A DNA stretch of 64,000 nt from Desmonostoc muscorum FACHB-395 (GTDB lineage: Bacteria > Cyanobacteriota > Cyanobacteriia > Cyanobacteriales > Nostocaceae): the NCBI RefSeq assembly GCF_014698035.1, contig NZ_JACJSF010000001.1, positions 62,001-126,000 on the forward strand, given 5' to 3'. The notes under the pieces are model-generated. The model was not told the origin of the DNA. It worked only from the letters and a program-made list of their open reading frames with translations, and did no database searches. Each line of letters opens with the position of its first letter. Position 1 is the first letter of the stretch. Below are positions 18,822 to 29,677 of the stretch, piece after piece. A program made the translations under genes and the position numbers.

Positions 18822-21161
18822 GTGCAAGAAGATTTTAGGCTAATTGTTGATTTAGTTTTAGTTTTGGGCGTTGCAGCCTGTGGTGGATTGTTGGCGGCAC
18901 TTTTACGGCAACCCGTGCTGCTAGGCTATCTCATCGGCGGGATGATTATTGGGCCTGCCGGATTGGGATTGATTAAAGAAGTTATTCAAGTAGAGACTCT
19001 GGCACAGTTCGGTGTCGCCTTTTTGTTATTCGCCTTGGGTGTAGAATTTTCCTTTGCGGAACTCAAGAAGGTAAAAGCGATCGCTCTTGGTGGAGGTGGA
19101 CTCCAGATTGCTTTGACGATTTTGGTGACAGTTTTAGTATGCGGGTTAAGCGGAGCCTGGGGAACCTTACCTGCTAAGGGGATGTTTTTGGGATGTATTC
19201 TATCCTTGTCTTCCACAGCCGTTGTCCTTAAGTGCTTGATGGAACGCAATGAAACAGAAACGCCTCACGGACAAGTGATGTTGGGGATTTTGGTAGTCCA
19301 AGACTTGGCACTGGGACTGATGTTAGCAGTTCTACCAGCCCTCAACCAACCAGCAGAAACCATTGGTATCGCCGTGCTAACAGCGCTACTGTGGATTGCT
19401 TTATTTGCTGCTGGTGCAGTGGCTGCGGGGATGTGGTTGATACCGCCTTTGTTGCGACTGTTAGCTCGTACCGAAAGCCGAGAACTATTTTTGTTAGGGG
19501 TTGTAGCCTTGTGTTTGGGCATTGCCCTGTTGACAGAGCATTTGGGGCTGTCCATTGAAATGGGGGCATTTGTCGCCGGTTTGATGATTTCTGAGGTGGA
19601 ATACGCCGATCAAACCCTAACTTATGTCGAACCACTGCGAGATATCTTTGCCAGTTTATTTTTTGCCGCCATTGGGATGTTAATTGATCCAGTGTTTTTG
19701 TGGAACAACCTGGAATTAATTTTGGGGCTGGTAGCACTAGTTTTCATCGGTAAATTCTTGATTATCACGCCCCTAGTGAAACTATTCCGCTACCCTTTAA
19801 AAACAGCCATAATCGCCGGTTTGGGATTGGCGCAAATTGGGGAATTTTCCTTTGTTCTCGCCAGTGAAGGGCAGTCTTTGGGGCTGGTGTCCCGACAGAT
19901 ATACTTATTAATTTTGGGAACCACCGCAGTAACTCTCATGCTGACTCCCTTTGTCTTGCGGTTAGTACCATTTTTATTTAACTTTGCCGAATCAATGCCT
20001 TGGTTGAAACCGTACTTAGAAGAACAAGAGGCACTAGATGTATCAGAAGATTTACCATTCAAAGATCATGTAGTAGTCTGTGGTTATGGGCGAGTCGGCA
20101 AAAATTTGGTGAAGTTGTTGCTGCAACATAATCTCCCTGTGGTGGTAATCGACCAATCAGAAAGCAGAATTCAGCAGTTGCGCGAGGCTGGAGTGTCTTA
20201 TGTTTATGGCAATTGCGTGAGTTTACACGTTTTAGAAACCGCCGGAGTGAATCATGCCAAAGGAATGGCGATCGCACTTCCTGACCCGATGAGTACTCGT
20301 CTTTGCTTGAAACGCGCCTTGGAATTGCGCCCAGAATTAGATTTAGTTGTCCGTGCTACCCAGGATAAAAATATTGAGGTACTGTATCAATTGGGAGCTA
20401 GAGAAGTGGTACAGCCAGAGTTTGAAGCCAGCTTAGAAATGGCAACCTATTTATTAACTGGCTTAGGCTTGTTGTCGCCGGCAGTCGTTCAACGAGAAAT
20501 GCAGCTAATCCGCAACGATCATTATTTAGATTTGCGCCCAGAACGTTCTGCAACCGAAGTTGCTCGTGATTTGCGCCAAGCCACCCGCGATTTAAATCAG
20601 CGCTGGTATCCTCTCCCAGCAGATTCGCCCTTAATTGGTATGAGCATAGAAGAGGCAGATATGCGCTACTTAACAGGAGCGAGTTTGATGGCAATTCGTC
20701 GCGCTAACGGCGATGAAATCGATTATCCCAATAATCAAACCAAATTGGAAGATGGCGATCGCTTGCTGGTAGTGGGAGCAGATGAAGAACTGGCTGCTTT
20801 GGCAGAATTCGCCAAGGGACAAGCTGCTGTTCCTGGAGAAAATAGTGCTTGCCAGTGGGTTACAGTTAATGCAGATACGCCAACGCTAGGTAAAACCCTT
20901 GCAGATTTAGATATCAACAAGCAATTTGGAGTACAGGTACAAGCAATCCGGCGCGATGGTAAATTTATTCGCTATCCTGATGGCGGCATGGATTTGCGAG
21001 TTGGCGACCAAGTATTATTATGTGGTAGCTTGACAGGTCTGAGTCAACTAGAACAATTATTTGCGATCGCAAATTCACTACCCCTGTCTCTTCCAGTATT
21101 GAAGGCTGCTCAGGCAGAATCACTCAAAGAGTTTCTACCTGCGGATAATGTGACTGATTAA
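18822..21161 (+). CDS. Monovalent cation:proton antiporter of the KefB/CPA2 family with RCK domains
   Basis: The 779-residue membrane protein has about 12 transmembrane helices in residues 1-390 (Na_H_Exchanger fold, with LLGYLIGGMIIGPAGLG near the start), then a TrkA-N/RCK domain with the nucleotide-binding motif VVVCGYGRVGKNLVKLL (about 410-430), and two TrkA-C domains (about 575-660 and 675-750). Such proteins exchange K+ or Na+ for protons under control of NAD(H) or other ligands bound by RCK. It probably sits in the plasma or thylakoid membrane. Glutathione gating of true KefB is not evident. The start is GTG at 18822. The gene appears monocistronic. Confidence 0.9.
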   Translation: MQEDFRLIVDLVLVLGVAACGGLLAALLRQPVLLGYLIGGMIIGPAGLGLIKEVIQVETLAQFGVAFLLFALGVEFSFAELKKVKAIALGGGGLQIALTILVTVLVCGLSGAWGTLPAKGMFLGCILSLSSTAVVLKCLMERNETETPHGQVMLGILVVQDLALGLMLAVLPALNQPAETIGIAVLTALLWIALFAAGAVAAGMWLIPPLLRLLARTESRELFLLGVVALCLGIALLTEHLGLSIEMGAFVAGLMISEVEYADQTLTYVEPLRDIFASLFFAAIGMLIDPVFLWNNLELILGLVALVFIGKFLIITPLVKLFRYPLKTAIIAGLGLAQIGEFSFVLASEGQSLGLVSRQIYLLILGTTAVTLMLTPFVLRLVPFLFNFAESMPWLKPYLEEQEALDVSEDLPFKDHVVVCGYGRVGKNLVKLLLQHNLPVVVIDQSESRIQQLREAGVSYVYGNCVSLHVLETAGVNHAKGMAIALPDPMSTRLCLKRALELRPELDLVVRATQDKNIEVLYQLGAREVVQPEFEASLEMATYLLTGLGLLSPAVVQREMQLIRNDHYLDLRPERSATEVARDLRQATRDLNQRWYPLPADSPLIGMSIEEADMRYLTGASLMAIRRANGDEIDYPNNQTKLEDGDRLLVVGADEELAALAEFAKGQAAVPGENSACQWVTVNADTPTLGKTLADLDINKQFGVQVQAIRRDGKFIRYPDGGMDLRVGDQVLLCGSLTGLSQLEQLFAIANSLPLSLPVLKAAQAESLKEFLPADNVTD

Positions 21162-21548
21162 CTATTCTGGCGTGAGTCCATCACTGAATTAGATATAAAC
21201 CAATACTGTATAGGACTAGTTTACCCACTACAGGTAGCGATCGCTGTTTACCAATTTCTCCTCTAATAATTTTTTAGGGTGAAGCGATCGCTTTTCGTTC
21301 CTGTCTCCGAAAAAATGAAAAATATCAATGATGCCTGTGGTTCTTGCTAGCCTACGTAATGCAGTTTATTTGACCCCATTACTCATGCTCATTTCTAGAA
21401 AACAAAAAATTTATCTGATCGCTAAACATTAGTATATATTTTCTTTTTATCTGTATAATTAACATTTTTTTATTTTAAAAATAAAAGTATAATAATCATG
21501 TATTATTTTAAATAACATAATTCGCCTCAAATAATTATAATTAAAAAA
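21162..21548. other. Gene-free region, 387 bp
   Basis: It contains two HIP1 sites and becomes very AT-rich before 21549, probably the promoter of the PEP-CTERM gene. No gene or clear repeat was found. Confidence 0.5.
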
Positions 21549-22247
21549 ATGAGAAAAATAACAATTGCCACCTTTGGAGCTATTTCAATTTTAGGTATAG
21601 GAAGTATTTTTCCAGAATTAGCAAATGCAGCTACTGTAGGAATTTCTTCTTATGATATTACTAATACACAACTGTCAGGATTTGGTTCTTGGAACCATAA
21701 TTATAATGGAATAATTAACAGTAATAGCAATGGAACCTATAACTACTCTGATGGCTCTGGAACACTAAATGATAGTTTTATAGGAACTGATATAGATAAC
21801 ACTCATCTTTTTTTAAAGTCAGATAACTCGACAATTACTACTTTCCTTGACCAAAAATCAGCAATTGCAAACATCAAGTTATTTTCATTTGGCCCTACTG
21901 AAAATGGTATTCCTGGCAACATTGACACTGTAAATATAACAATCAATGGAATAACTGAGAACTTTTCTACTATAGGGTTTGAGCCAGAAGGAATACCTCC
22001 TAATAATGTTAATGGACTAGTTAATGAACTGATTGATTTTTCTAATTCAATATTTGCAAACGTTGTAACTGATAAAGTAACCTTCTCCAATTTTCAGACA
22101 AGTGGTAACTTCCCGGAGTATTACAGCATTTCAGAAATTGTTTTTGAGCAAACTGCTACTTCTGTCCCTGAACCTATTAGTCTGGGAGGCATAGCTGTTG
22201 CTGGTGCAATGGGATTGTGGATGAAACGCAAAAAGAAGGCATTTTAA
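21549..22247 (+). CDS. PEP-CTERM sorting-domain protein
   Basis: The 232-residue secreted protein has a signal peptide (residues 1-28, basic start MRKI, hydrophobic core, cleavage after ANA) and an ending made of VPEPISLGG, a hydrophobic helix and the basic tail MKRKKK. This tripartite C-terminus is the PEP-CTERM signal recognised by an exosortase and leads to surface or exopolysaccharide association. The middle (30-205) is low-complexity, Asn/Ser/Gly-rich beta-like sequence with no recognised domain. No exosortase gene is in the window. A hairpin lies 55 bases downstream. Confidence 0.9.
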   Translation: MRKITIATFGAISILGIGSIFPELANAATVGISSYDITNTQLSGFGSWNHNYNGIINSNSNGTYNYSDGSGTLNDSFIGTDIDNTHLFLKSDNSTITTFLDQKSAIANIKLFSFGPTENGIPGNIDTVNITINGITENFSTIGFEPEGIPPNNVNGLVNELIDFSNSIFANVVTDKVTFSNFQTSGNFPEYYSISEIVFEQTATSVPEPISLGGIAVAGAMGLWMKRKKKAF

Positions 22248-22301
22248 ACGGGGGCATCCCAATTTGGAAAAAATATACGGCTCTAATTTTACATCCTCTC
22301 A

Positions 22302-22331
22302 CCGCTATATCAGTTACTCTTGATATAGCGG
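22302..22331. repeat. Perfect hairpin between convergent genes
   Basis: CCGCTATATCA pairs with TGATATAGCGG over 11 bp around an 8-nt loop. It lies between the PEP-CTERM gene and the convergent giant kinase. No T-run follows on either strand, so it is not a standard intrinsic terminator; it may be a dispersed repeat or a 3' end stabiliser. Confidence 0.6.
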
Positions 22332-22425
22332 GGGATTCCAAAGAGCGATCTTTGGATTTCCTCTCTGGCTAGTGTAGTGAGGCAGAACTGCGACAGTTAC
22401 CACACCAAAAACTTTACCAAAATAC

Positions 22426-25400
22426 TCAATGTAAAGGGATAGAAAGAGAAAACTCCGCTCCTTTTCCCGGTTCGGATATTACACTTATTCGTCCCCGATG
22501 TTTTTCTACAATCGAGTGGCTAATTGATAATCCTAAACCTGTTCCTGTGCCTATAGGTTTTGTTGTGAAAAATGGGTCAAATAGGCGCTGTTTCACTTCA
22601 TCAGACATCCCAGATCCATTATCTGCAATTTGAATAGTTACTGTATCAGCATCAGTCATTTTGGTACGAATTTGGATAGTGGGGATTTTTGTTTGTCTTT
22701 CTTCATTTGTGAATGATGAATCCAAGGCATCAATAGCATTGTTCAGAATATTCATGAATACTTGATTGATCTGACTGGCGTAGCAACTAACTTCTGGCAA
22801 CTGTGCATATTCCTTAATCACATCGATTCCGGGGCGGTGTGCTTTCTCTTCTAGACGGTGGTGTAAAATTAACAGGGTGCTGTCAATGCCTTCATGAAGA
22901 TTGACACTTTTCATTTCAGCTTCATCCAAACGCGAGAAATTGCGGAGAGAAAGGACAATTTGACGAATGCGATCTGCCCCTACTTTCATTGATTGCAGCA
23001 ATTTTTGTAAGTCTGGTTTGAGAAAGTTTAAATCTATTGCCTCTAGTTCTTGTTGAATCTCAGGAAACGGTTGAGGATAATAGTGCTGATAACGCTCAAC
23101 CAGATGCAGCAAATCTTGGCAATACTCATTGGTATAGGTGAGGTTGCCATAGATAAAGTTAATCGGGTTGTTAATTTCATGGGCAACACCTGCGACCATT
23201 TGTCCCAATGAAGACATTTTTTCAGTTTGAATCAGTTGGCTTTGAGTGTGTTGCAGTTCCTCTAAAGTTTCCGAGAGATGCTGATTTTTATCATTCAACT
23301 CCAGAGTTCTCTGCTCCACCTTTTGCTCTAAAGTATGGTTGTAATCTTCTAATTGAGCTTTTGCTACAGCTAGATTGTTATACAACATGGCATTTTGCAG
23401 CGAGATGGCAGCTTGTGCTGTGAGCAACCGCAAAACCTCAAGACGGTTTTGGGTAAAGGCTCCAGTTGTCAAACTGTTTTCTAAGTATAGGATGCCAATT
23501 AGCTGGCCACGATTGTGAATAGGTGTACATAGCAAGCTTTTGGGTTGCCATAGAATTATGTAGGGATCGTTGGCGAAGGTAGTTTCCTTGCGGGCATCAT
23601 CTAACACTAGGGTTTCGGTGGTGCGCGATACATAATTCACAACCGCTTTGGGAACATCCTGACTCGCTGAAAGAGGGAGGGAGTGCAGGTTTATTATCCC
23701 CAAGTTTTCATCAGTAGGCGTAGGGTGTGGCAGAAATTGCTCTTCTTCAAAGATCGCTTGGCTAGTTTTTTGAGCCACAACAACCCAATTATCCTCTTGA
23801 AGCAGCAGAAGGACTGATTTATCAGCCCCGGCATTTTCGATTACAACCTGCATTAGGGTTGTCAACAGCTTTTCTAACTCAATTTCTCCAGCCAGTGTAT
23901 GAGAGGCTTTCATCACCGTTGCTAAATCTAATGCTTCAGTCCCAGTGGAACTACTTTGGTTGAATCCGATTGTAGTGGTGAGGGTTGAAGAAGTAGTTTC
24001 ATCCTGCTGAAACACCTTAAGCAATAATTGAGAATATTGGCGTTCTAACTGGTTAACTTTGGCGATCGCTCCCCAGCTAAGGTAAGTGTAATAGGCATTT
24101 TCGAGGTAAATCTGCGCGATCGCTTCTTTGTTCCATTCTAAATAAAATCGGGCAGCCAGTTCATTGGCGAGGGCTTCTTCCTGAATATATTTATTGGCTT
24201 TTGCCTGTGCGATCGCGCGATCGTAATGATCCACTGCCTGGGCCATCTGTCCCAACACTCGGCACTCTTCGGCTTTCACGAGTTCAAATTTGTGCAAATA
24301 ATTCATAGGTGCGTGGTGCGCCCATGTCTGCATTTTTTCTTGGTTTTCTGTAACCCGTTCTAGTAATGTTTCTTGGCGAGAGGCTATAGCTGTGCGATAC
24401 TCTGCTAAAGCCGTCAGGGAATCATAAAAATAAAACATCGGTACAGTGGCATAGCCCGTTCCCGCAACTAGATAAACTCTAGCTTGAGCGGCTGTTTCCA
24501 CTGCTTGAGAAAGGTTTTCAAATAGATAACAGAGAATCAATTTGTGGAGGAAGAAATAGTGAAGCCCTGTCAATTCATTAGCTTGAACCAGTTGATTTAC
24601 AAATTCGGCTTCGTTGAGTGCTTCGCCTGTGATAATACAGGGATTCTCAGCTTTACCAAGCAGATTCAAAACTGTTTGCCAAAAGATACGACAATAGTTT
24701 AAAGCCGTACCTTGCTTAAAGTTTTCCAAAACATGACAGTAAGCTCGGATGTCTTCTTCTAACGAGTTCAATTCTCGACCTAGGAAATAGGAATATTGGC
24801 AGATGTCTTTGGTATTGAAACCTACGTAGTATACATTTCCAGTTTCTAGAGCAATCTTGTAACCATCCAGCATTAACTGCAAAGATTTTTGCAGTGGAGA
24901 CTTCAAATAGGTGATGAAAGCACCTACGACATAAAATACTGTGGGTTTGATGTCGCTAATATTAAATTTGTCAGTTAGTGCCAAGGCAAGATTGCCAACT
25001 CGATCGGCTGTTTCAATATCCTGAAGAATTCCGCTCAACAGAATGCCATAACAGCCATAACAAAAGGCAGAAAATGGAGCGTTGCCATACTCAATGGATG
25101 CTTGGACTTGAGACAAAACCAGTAGTGGAAACAGATTAGGATCGGCAATGTAAACGGCTGGAGCAACGTTTGCCACAATTCGGGTGACAGCTAGCTTCTC
25201 TGCGTCTACCATCACAGATAAGTCAACCAATTCTGCAATATCACGACCGTTAATCAGATTAGCAGTTTCTTGGAGGGCTTGCTGAATGTCTTGTTGGGTG
25301 GGTGTTTCGGGGAAAACCACGCCGAATTTACTCATTCCCTGACGCGCGATCGCGATCGCGCCCAGCACATCATTTTTAGCTGTATACGCCTGGATTTTGG

Positions 25401-27978
25401 TTTCGTAAATGCCGACTTGATCCAGTGGAGTTTTAGCTTGCTGGATGACTGTTTGAGTCAATTGCTCCATCTGTTCATACGCGCCACTAAGATAAGCAGC
25501 ATCGGCGGCTGATTCGTGCAATGCCAGAGTTAATTCATACTGACTTTGCCAACAGTCACTTCTCAATAAACGAATCCCAGTAGTTAAATACTCAATTGCT
25601 ACCTGGTAAGCTGTGGAAGATTTGGCTTTTTTTCCTGCCAGCAGGTTGAGTTGTGCCAGTCGATCGCGATCGGTTTGAGATGCGATCAGTTCTATGCCAA
25701 TATTCAATTGATTGACAATTTCAAAAATCAGCAATTCTTGCTCAGTTTCCGGGGTATTGCTCAACAGCAATTGACCAATCTTTAGGTGAGTTGCTGGTTT
25801 CTCATAGTCTGGAATTAGTGAATAAGCGGCTTGTTGAATGCGATCGTGGAAAAATTTGTAGGTAATAATTATTGGTGTGTTGTCATTTGTCAAATCATCC
25901 ATGACAACAGACTCATCCTGAAAAAATGTATACCCTTCCCCACTGGGTAAGATCAATTCATCCTTGAGGGCTGGCCACAAATCTGCTGCGGTTTGGACTG
26001 GAGATTTTTCATAGACAACTGATAGGGTTTCTAAATCAAACTGATTGCCGACACAAGCAGCCAGTTTGAGAACATTCTGAGTCTGCTGTGGTAATTTGTG
26101 GAGTTGCACCGCCACAAACTCGACAATATCTTCTGTAAAAGACAGCGCCCGGATTTGAACCAGATTGCACTGCCAATCTCCCGTTCTGCTAGCAAAGGCG
26201 ATTAACCCATCTTCATGCAGCGACTTGAGAAACTGGTTAGTGAAAAATGGATTACCTTTAGTCCTTTGATACACCAGATTGGCGATCGCAGTTGCTTGTT
26301 CTGTTGAATATTTGAGGGTATCTGCAATCAGTTGATTTAGGTCAGTTTCGGTAAGGGCAGAAAGAACAATACTACTAACTGTAATCGCTTCTTGACGCAT
26401 TTCCTCAATGGTCAACATTAGGGGATGGGCTGAGGAAACCTCATTATCCCGATATGCTCCAATCACTAATAAATAAGAGTTGTTGGCTTCACTCATCAAC
26501 AGATGCATCAATTTTAAAGAAGCCGAGTCTGCCCATTGCAAATCATCAAGGAAAATAACTAGGGGATGTTCTTGGGTTGTGAATACTTGAATGAATTTCT
26601 GAAACAGCAAATTGAAGCGGCTTTGAACAGCAGTACTTGATAATTCCGGGAGTGAGGGCTGTTTTCCAATGATTCGTTCGAGTTCTGGAATCACCTCAAT
26701 AATTACTTGACCACTTTCACCCAAGGTAGATAAAATTTGAGTCTTCCACTGGTCAATTTGAGCATCACTCTCTGTTAGCAGTTGTGCCATTAAGTCCCGA
26801 AACGCTTGCACCAAAGCAAAAAAGGGAATATTCCGATTAAATTGATCGAATTTGCCCTTGATAAAGTATCCGCGCTGACGGGTGATTGGTTTGTGAACTT
26901 CGTTGACAATTGCCGTTTTTCCAATGCCAGAGGAACCTGCCACCAGCATCATTTCAGAAGTTCCCTGGCGCACCCGTTCAAAAGTTGCTAGCAGCATAGC
27001 CACTTCTGCTTCCCGTCCATAGAGTTTTTCGGGAATCGCAAAGCGATCGCAAACGTCCCTGTGCCCTAGCTGAAATGGGATAATATTTCCACTTGACTGC
27101 AATTGCTCCAAACAAATTTGTAGATCGTGCTTTAGCCCTAATGCACTCTGATAGCGGTCTTCAGCATTCTTCGCCATCAGTTTCATGACGATATCACAGA
27201 GAATTTTGGGAATCTCTCCTCTATCATTTAAAAGTGGTGGTTGTTTTGCTATGTGACAATGCACCAATTCCATCAAATCATCCGATTGAAATGGCAATTG
27301 CCCAGTTAAGAGTTCATAGAAAGTTACTCCGAGAGAATAGAAGTCAGTGCGATAATCAATCCCCCGATTCATTCGCCCGGTTTGTTCGGGAGAGAGATAG
27401 GCGAGGGTTCCTTCTAAAACAGTCGGGCTAGTTGAAAGTTGGTTAACTCTTGGCAGCAGTGAAGCAATGCTAAAGTCAATGATTTTAACCTGCTTTGTGG
27501 TAGGGTTTATCAGGATATTGGCGGGTTTAATATCCTTGTGGATGATTTCGTGATGGTAGAGATCAGCCAGAATATCGGCAAGTGCGATCGCAATCTCTAA
27601 AAACTCAGTCAAAAAATCAGGATGCAGAGATGAGGAATTTTCTTGATTTCCCGTCTCACCAAGTCCTTTCCTTCTAAAAACAGTGTACTCCTTCAAAGAA
27701 ATTCCGCCAAAGTCTTCTAAAATCAGGACGGGTCGATTTTGACAATTTTCCAGACTATAGATCCGAACAACCCCAGGAACATTTAAGATTTTCGTAATTG
27801 AGTACTGATTCCTGAATTGAGCCAACTCAATCACACTGGGATAAGAATTTTTCAGAAGTTTGATCACAACAGGAGTTTGATCGGCCTCTCGCCAACCTCG
27901 GTAAACCAGGGTGCGAGTGCTGGTGTAAATTCTTTCACCAATCCCATAACCGGGAACATCGACTCGATTTTCTACCAT
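22426..27978 (-). CDS. Trifunctional Ser/Thr protein kinase, AAA ATPase and sensor histidine kinase
   Basis: The 1850-residue cytoplasmic signalling protein joins two kinase types. Residues 1-270 are a Hanks-type kinase (VVIKLLKN, IIHKDIKPANIL) in which the DFG motif reads DFS, as is common in this family. An AAA/STAND ATPase follows (about 290-720) with Walker A GSSGIGKT and Walker B PLVIFLDDLQWAD. Helical TPR-like repeats fill 750-1290, a GAF domain about 1395-1560, then a coiled coil and a histidine kinase with GVAHEINNPINFI and [11 protein letters not shown]. Anabaena and Nostoc carry many such fusions, some linked to nitrogen and heterocyst functions; the signal here is unknown. No response regulator is adjacent. 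The start matches the family start motif PGYGIGERIYTS. Confidence 0.93.
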   Translation of the reverse strand: MVENRVDVPGYGIGERIYTSTRTLVYRGWREADQTPVVIKLLKNSYPSVIELAQFRNQYSITKILNVPGVVRIYSLENCQNRPVLILEDFGGISLKEYTVFRRKGLGETGNQENSSSLHPDFLTEFLEIAIALADILADLYHHEIIHKDIKPANILINPTTKQVKIIDFSIASLLPRVNQLSTSPTVLEGTLAYLSPEQTGRMNRGIDYRTDFYSLGVTFYELLTGQLPFQSDDLMELVHCHIAKQPPLLNDRGEIPKILCDIVMKLMAKNAEDRYQSALGLKHDLQICLEQLQSSGNIIPFQLGHRDVCDRFAIPEKLYGREAEVAMLLATFERVRQGTSEMMLVAGSSGIGKTAIVNEVHKPITRQRGYFIKGKFDQFNRNIPFFALVQAFRDLMAQLLTESDAQIDQWKTQILSTLGESGQVIIEVIPELERIIGKQPSLPELSSTAVQSRFNLLFQKFIQVFTTQEHPLVIFLDDLQWADSASLKLMHLLMSEANNSYLLVIGAYRDNEVSSAHPLMLTIEEMRQEAITVSSIVLSALTETDLNQLIADTLKYSTEQATAIANLVYQRTKGNPFFTNQFLKSLHEDGLIAFASRTGDWQCNLVQIRALSFTEDIVEFVAVQLHKLPQQTQNVLKLAACVGNQFDLETLSVVYEKSPVQTAADLWPALKDELILPSGEGYTFFQDESVVMDDLTNDNTPIIITYKFFHDRIQQAAYSLIPDYEKPATHLKIGQLLLSNTPETEQELLIFEIVNQLNIGIELIASQTDRDRLAQLNLLAGKKAKSSTAYQVAIEYLTTGIRLLRSDCWQSQYELTLALHESAADAAYLSGAYEQMEQLTQTVIQQAKTPLDQVGIYETKIQAYTAKNDVLGAIAIARQGMSKFGVVFPETPTQQDIQQALQETANLINGRDIAELVDLSVMVDAEKLAVTRIVANVAPAVYIADPNLFPLLVLSQVQASIEYGNAPFSAFCYGCYGILLSGILQDIETADRVGNLALALTDKFNISDIKPTVFYVVGAFITYLKSPLQKSLQLMLDGYKIALETGNVYYVGFNTKDICQYSYFLGRELNSLEEDIRAYCHVLENFKQGTALNYCRIFWQTVLNLLGKAENPCIITGEALNEAEFVNQLVQANELTGLHYFFLHKLILCYLFENLSQAVETAAQARVYLVAGTGYATVPMFYFYDSLTALAEYRTAIASRQETLLERVTENQEKMQTWAHHAPMNYLHKFELVKAEECRVLGQMAQAVDHYDRAIAQAKANKYIQEEALANELAARFYLEWNKEAIAQIYLENAYYTYLSWGAIAKVNQLERQYSQLLLKVFQQDETTSSTLTTTIGFNQSSSTGTEALDLATVMKASHTLAGEIELEKLLTTLMQVVIENAGADKSVLLLLQEDNWVVVAQKTSQAIFEEEQFLPHPTPTDENLGIINLHSLPLSASQDVPKAVVNYVSRTTETLVLDDARKETTFANDPYIILWQPKSLLCTPIHNRGQLIGILYLENSLTTGAFTQNRLEVLRLLTAQAAISLQNAMLYNNLAVAKAQLEDYNHTLEQKVEQRTLELNDKNQHLSETLEELQHTQSQLIQTEKMSSLGQMVAGVAHEINNPINFIYGNLTYTNEYCQDLLHLVERYQHYYPQPFPEIQQELEAIDLNFLKPDLQKLLQSMKVGADRIRQIVLSLRNFSRLDEAEMKSVNLHEGIDSTLLILHHRLEEKAHRPGIDVIKEYAQLPEVSCYASQINQVFMNILNNAIDALDSSFTNEERQTKIPTIQIRTKMTDADTVTIQIADNGSGMSDEVKQRLFDPFFTTKPIGTGTGLGLSISHSIVEKHRGRISVISEPGKGAEFSLSIPLH

Positions 27979-28606
27979 AAAACTTGCGACTGGATAACCT
28001 GAGTTCAGTTTTCCCTAATTAACTCGAAGTATCACAATTCATGATGTAATTTTCTGAAGGTAAAAAATTGAGAAATTCGGTTGATTTAGCTCAACCCGGT
28101 ATAGTTCAATACGGTTCAGGTAAGCTAAAAATATTTTAATTTGCATTCTCAAAAAAATGAATCTCTTGTGGGGTGGGCATCTTGCCCGCCCTGGTTGTGC
28201 AAATTAAATACGCGACAGCTTAGCTACAATACTCTGTGCGTTCGCCTTTGGCATTCTTGCAGAGTAGCCGCTTTGCGTCTACTGCGTGTATTTTTATATA
28301 AGTACTATTTTGAAGAAGAATTCAGAAGTCAGAATGAAGACGCTCGTTCCTCTCTACGAGACGCTGCGCTATCAGTGGGGGATTCAGACTCGCCACTGAA
28401 TTGTTGCACCACTAAATGTGCAGATTTAGTGGGGGTCTTAAGGTGATTTCTGATGAAAAAATACCTATGTTGACGAGTTTCGGCTACGCTCACCTACCGC
28501 TATTCGTTGTGTCGCACAAAATACTTTTCCTGAATTCTGGCTCCTGACTCCTGAATTCTGTTTCGATAAAAAATGTTTGAAAAATCGTTAATGGCAGGTT
28601 GCTTAA
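27979..28606. repeat. Gene-free region with dispersed repeats, 628 bp
   Basis: This stretch holds a solo CAATACGGTTCAGGTAAG end (about 28109-28127, like the family C MITE ends), a CTTGTGGGGTGGGCATC half element (28165-28190) and several common Nostoc intergenic motifs. An ORF of about 100 codons at 28141-28446 is composed of these repeats and is not credible as a gene. The promoter of the sulfite-oxidase-like gene should lie near its right end. Confidence 0.6.
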
Positions 28607-29656
28607 ATGAATGAGTTCGATCAAACTTTAGAAGATCAGAGCATGAGCTATGTAGGAATGATTGCAAAGTTTCCACTGGGTGTTCACGATCTCCAGTCTT
28701 TTATTACTCCTGAAAACCATCTATTCGTTCTCAGCCATCTAGGAATCCCAGCCATTGACATTGAGCAATGGAAGTTGAAAATTTCGGGATTAGTAGAGCA
28801 AAATCTTGAGTTGTCATATCAGAATTTGCTGAGTCTGGAGTATCGTGAATTAACAGTTTTCCACGAATGTTCAGGCAATCCGCTTCAACCCAAGGTTCCG
28901 ACAAGACTCATTAGTAATGTTACATGGGGTGGAGTTTCGCTCAGAGCAATTCTTAATCAATTGCAAGTAAAACCTGAAGCCCGTTATGTCTGGTTTGTCG
29001 GAACTGATCGCGGTGTTTATGAGGGAGTTGCTAGCGATTCATATATAAAAGATATTCCTATCGAAAAAGCATTGGATAATGATGTACTGCTGGCGTACAA
29101 GCTGAACGGTGAGTTTCTGTCAGCAGAGCGGGGTTTTCCTTTGCGGCTGGTGGTTCCAGGCTACTATGGCACGAACTTTGTAAAGTGGCTCTCACATATT
29201 TATGTCACAGATCAGCGATCGCCAGGGCCCTTTACAACAACTTTCTATAACGATCGAGTTGGAGGCGATGATGCGACTTTAAAACCCGTTTGGGAAGTTG
29301 CACCGGAGTCTGTAATTGTTCATCCTTCCCAAAATGAAGTATTATACCTTCAACCTCAAACACTTTCGGGCTGGGCCTGGGCATCCAAGGGTATCCAGTC
29401 GGTGGATGTTAGTACAGATGGTGGTATCACCTGGCAAGCTGCTGAAGTTGAATCACGGTTGCAATATGCTTGGCAACGATTCACGTTTCAATGGACTCCA
29501 CCAACGCCAGGACAATATAGCTTAATGAGCCGAGCCACTGACTATGATGGAGTAATTCAACCAATTCAGCAAGAGCGCAATGCTATTTATACAGTAGCTG
29601 TCACTGTTAAAGAAACGACGATAAAAGGCTTTGACTCTTTTACCGTCGCCGAATGA
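28607..29656 (+). CDS. Sulfite-oxidase-family molybdopterin enzyme
   Basis: The 349-residue protein has the molybdopterin-binding Oxidored_molyb domain (about 30-215), with C88 in HECSGN as the molybdenum thiolate ligand and VVPGYYGTNFVKWL for cofactor binding, followed by the Mo-co dimerisation domain (about 235-340). Family members oxidise sulfite to sulfate or reduce other oxo compounds. It has no signal peptide, no heme domain and no twin-arginine motif, so it should be cytoplasmic and rely on an external electron carrier. Start is ATG at 28607; a second ATG lies at 28643. It converges on the next gene with only 21 bases between them. Confidence 0.9.
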   Translation: MNEFDQTLEDQSMSYVGMIAKFPLGVHDLQSFITPENHLFVLSHLGIPAIDIEQWKLKISGLVEQNLELSYQNLLSLEYRELTVFHECSGNPLQPKVPTRLISNVTWGGVSLRAILNQLQVKPEARYVWFVGTDRGVYEGVASDSYIKDIPIEKALDNDVLLAYKLNGEFLSAERGFPLRLVVPGYYGTNFVKWLSHIYVTDQRSPGPFTTTFYNDRVGGDDATLKPVWEVAPESVIVHPSQNEVLYLQPQTLSGWAWASKGIQSVDVSTDGGITWQAAEVESRLQYAWQRFTFQWTPPTPGQYSLMSRATDYDGVIQPIQQERNAIYTVAVTVKETTIKGFDSFTVAE

Positions 29657-29677
29657 ATAGAAAATTTAACAGATAGC

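Noticed and set aside
22302-22331. Intrinsic terminator for the PEP-CTERM gene
   Set aside because: The 11-bp stem is perfect but no T-run follows on either strand, so it is listed only as a hairpin.
28141-28446. 101-codon frame upstream of the sulfite-oxidase-like gene
   Set aside because: Consists of known dispersed repeat motifs and has no ribosome-binding site.
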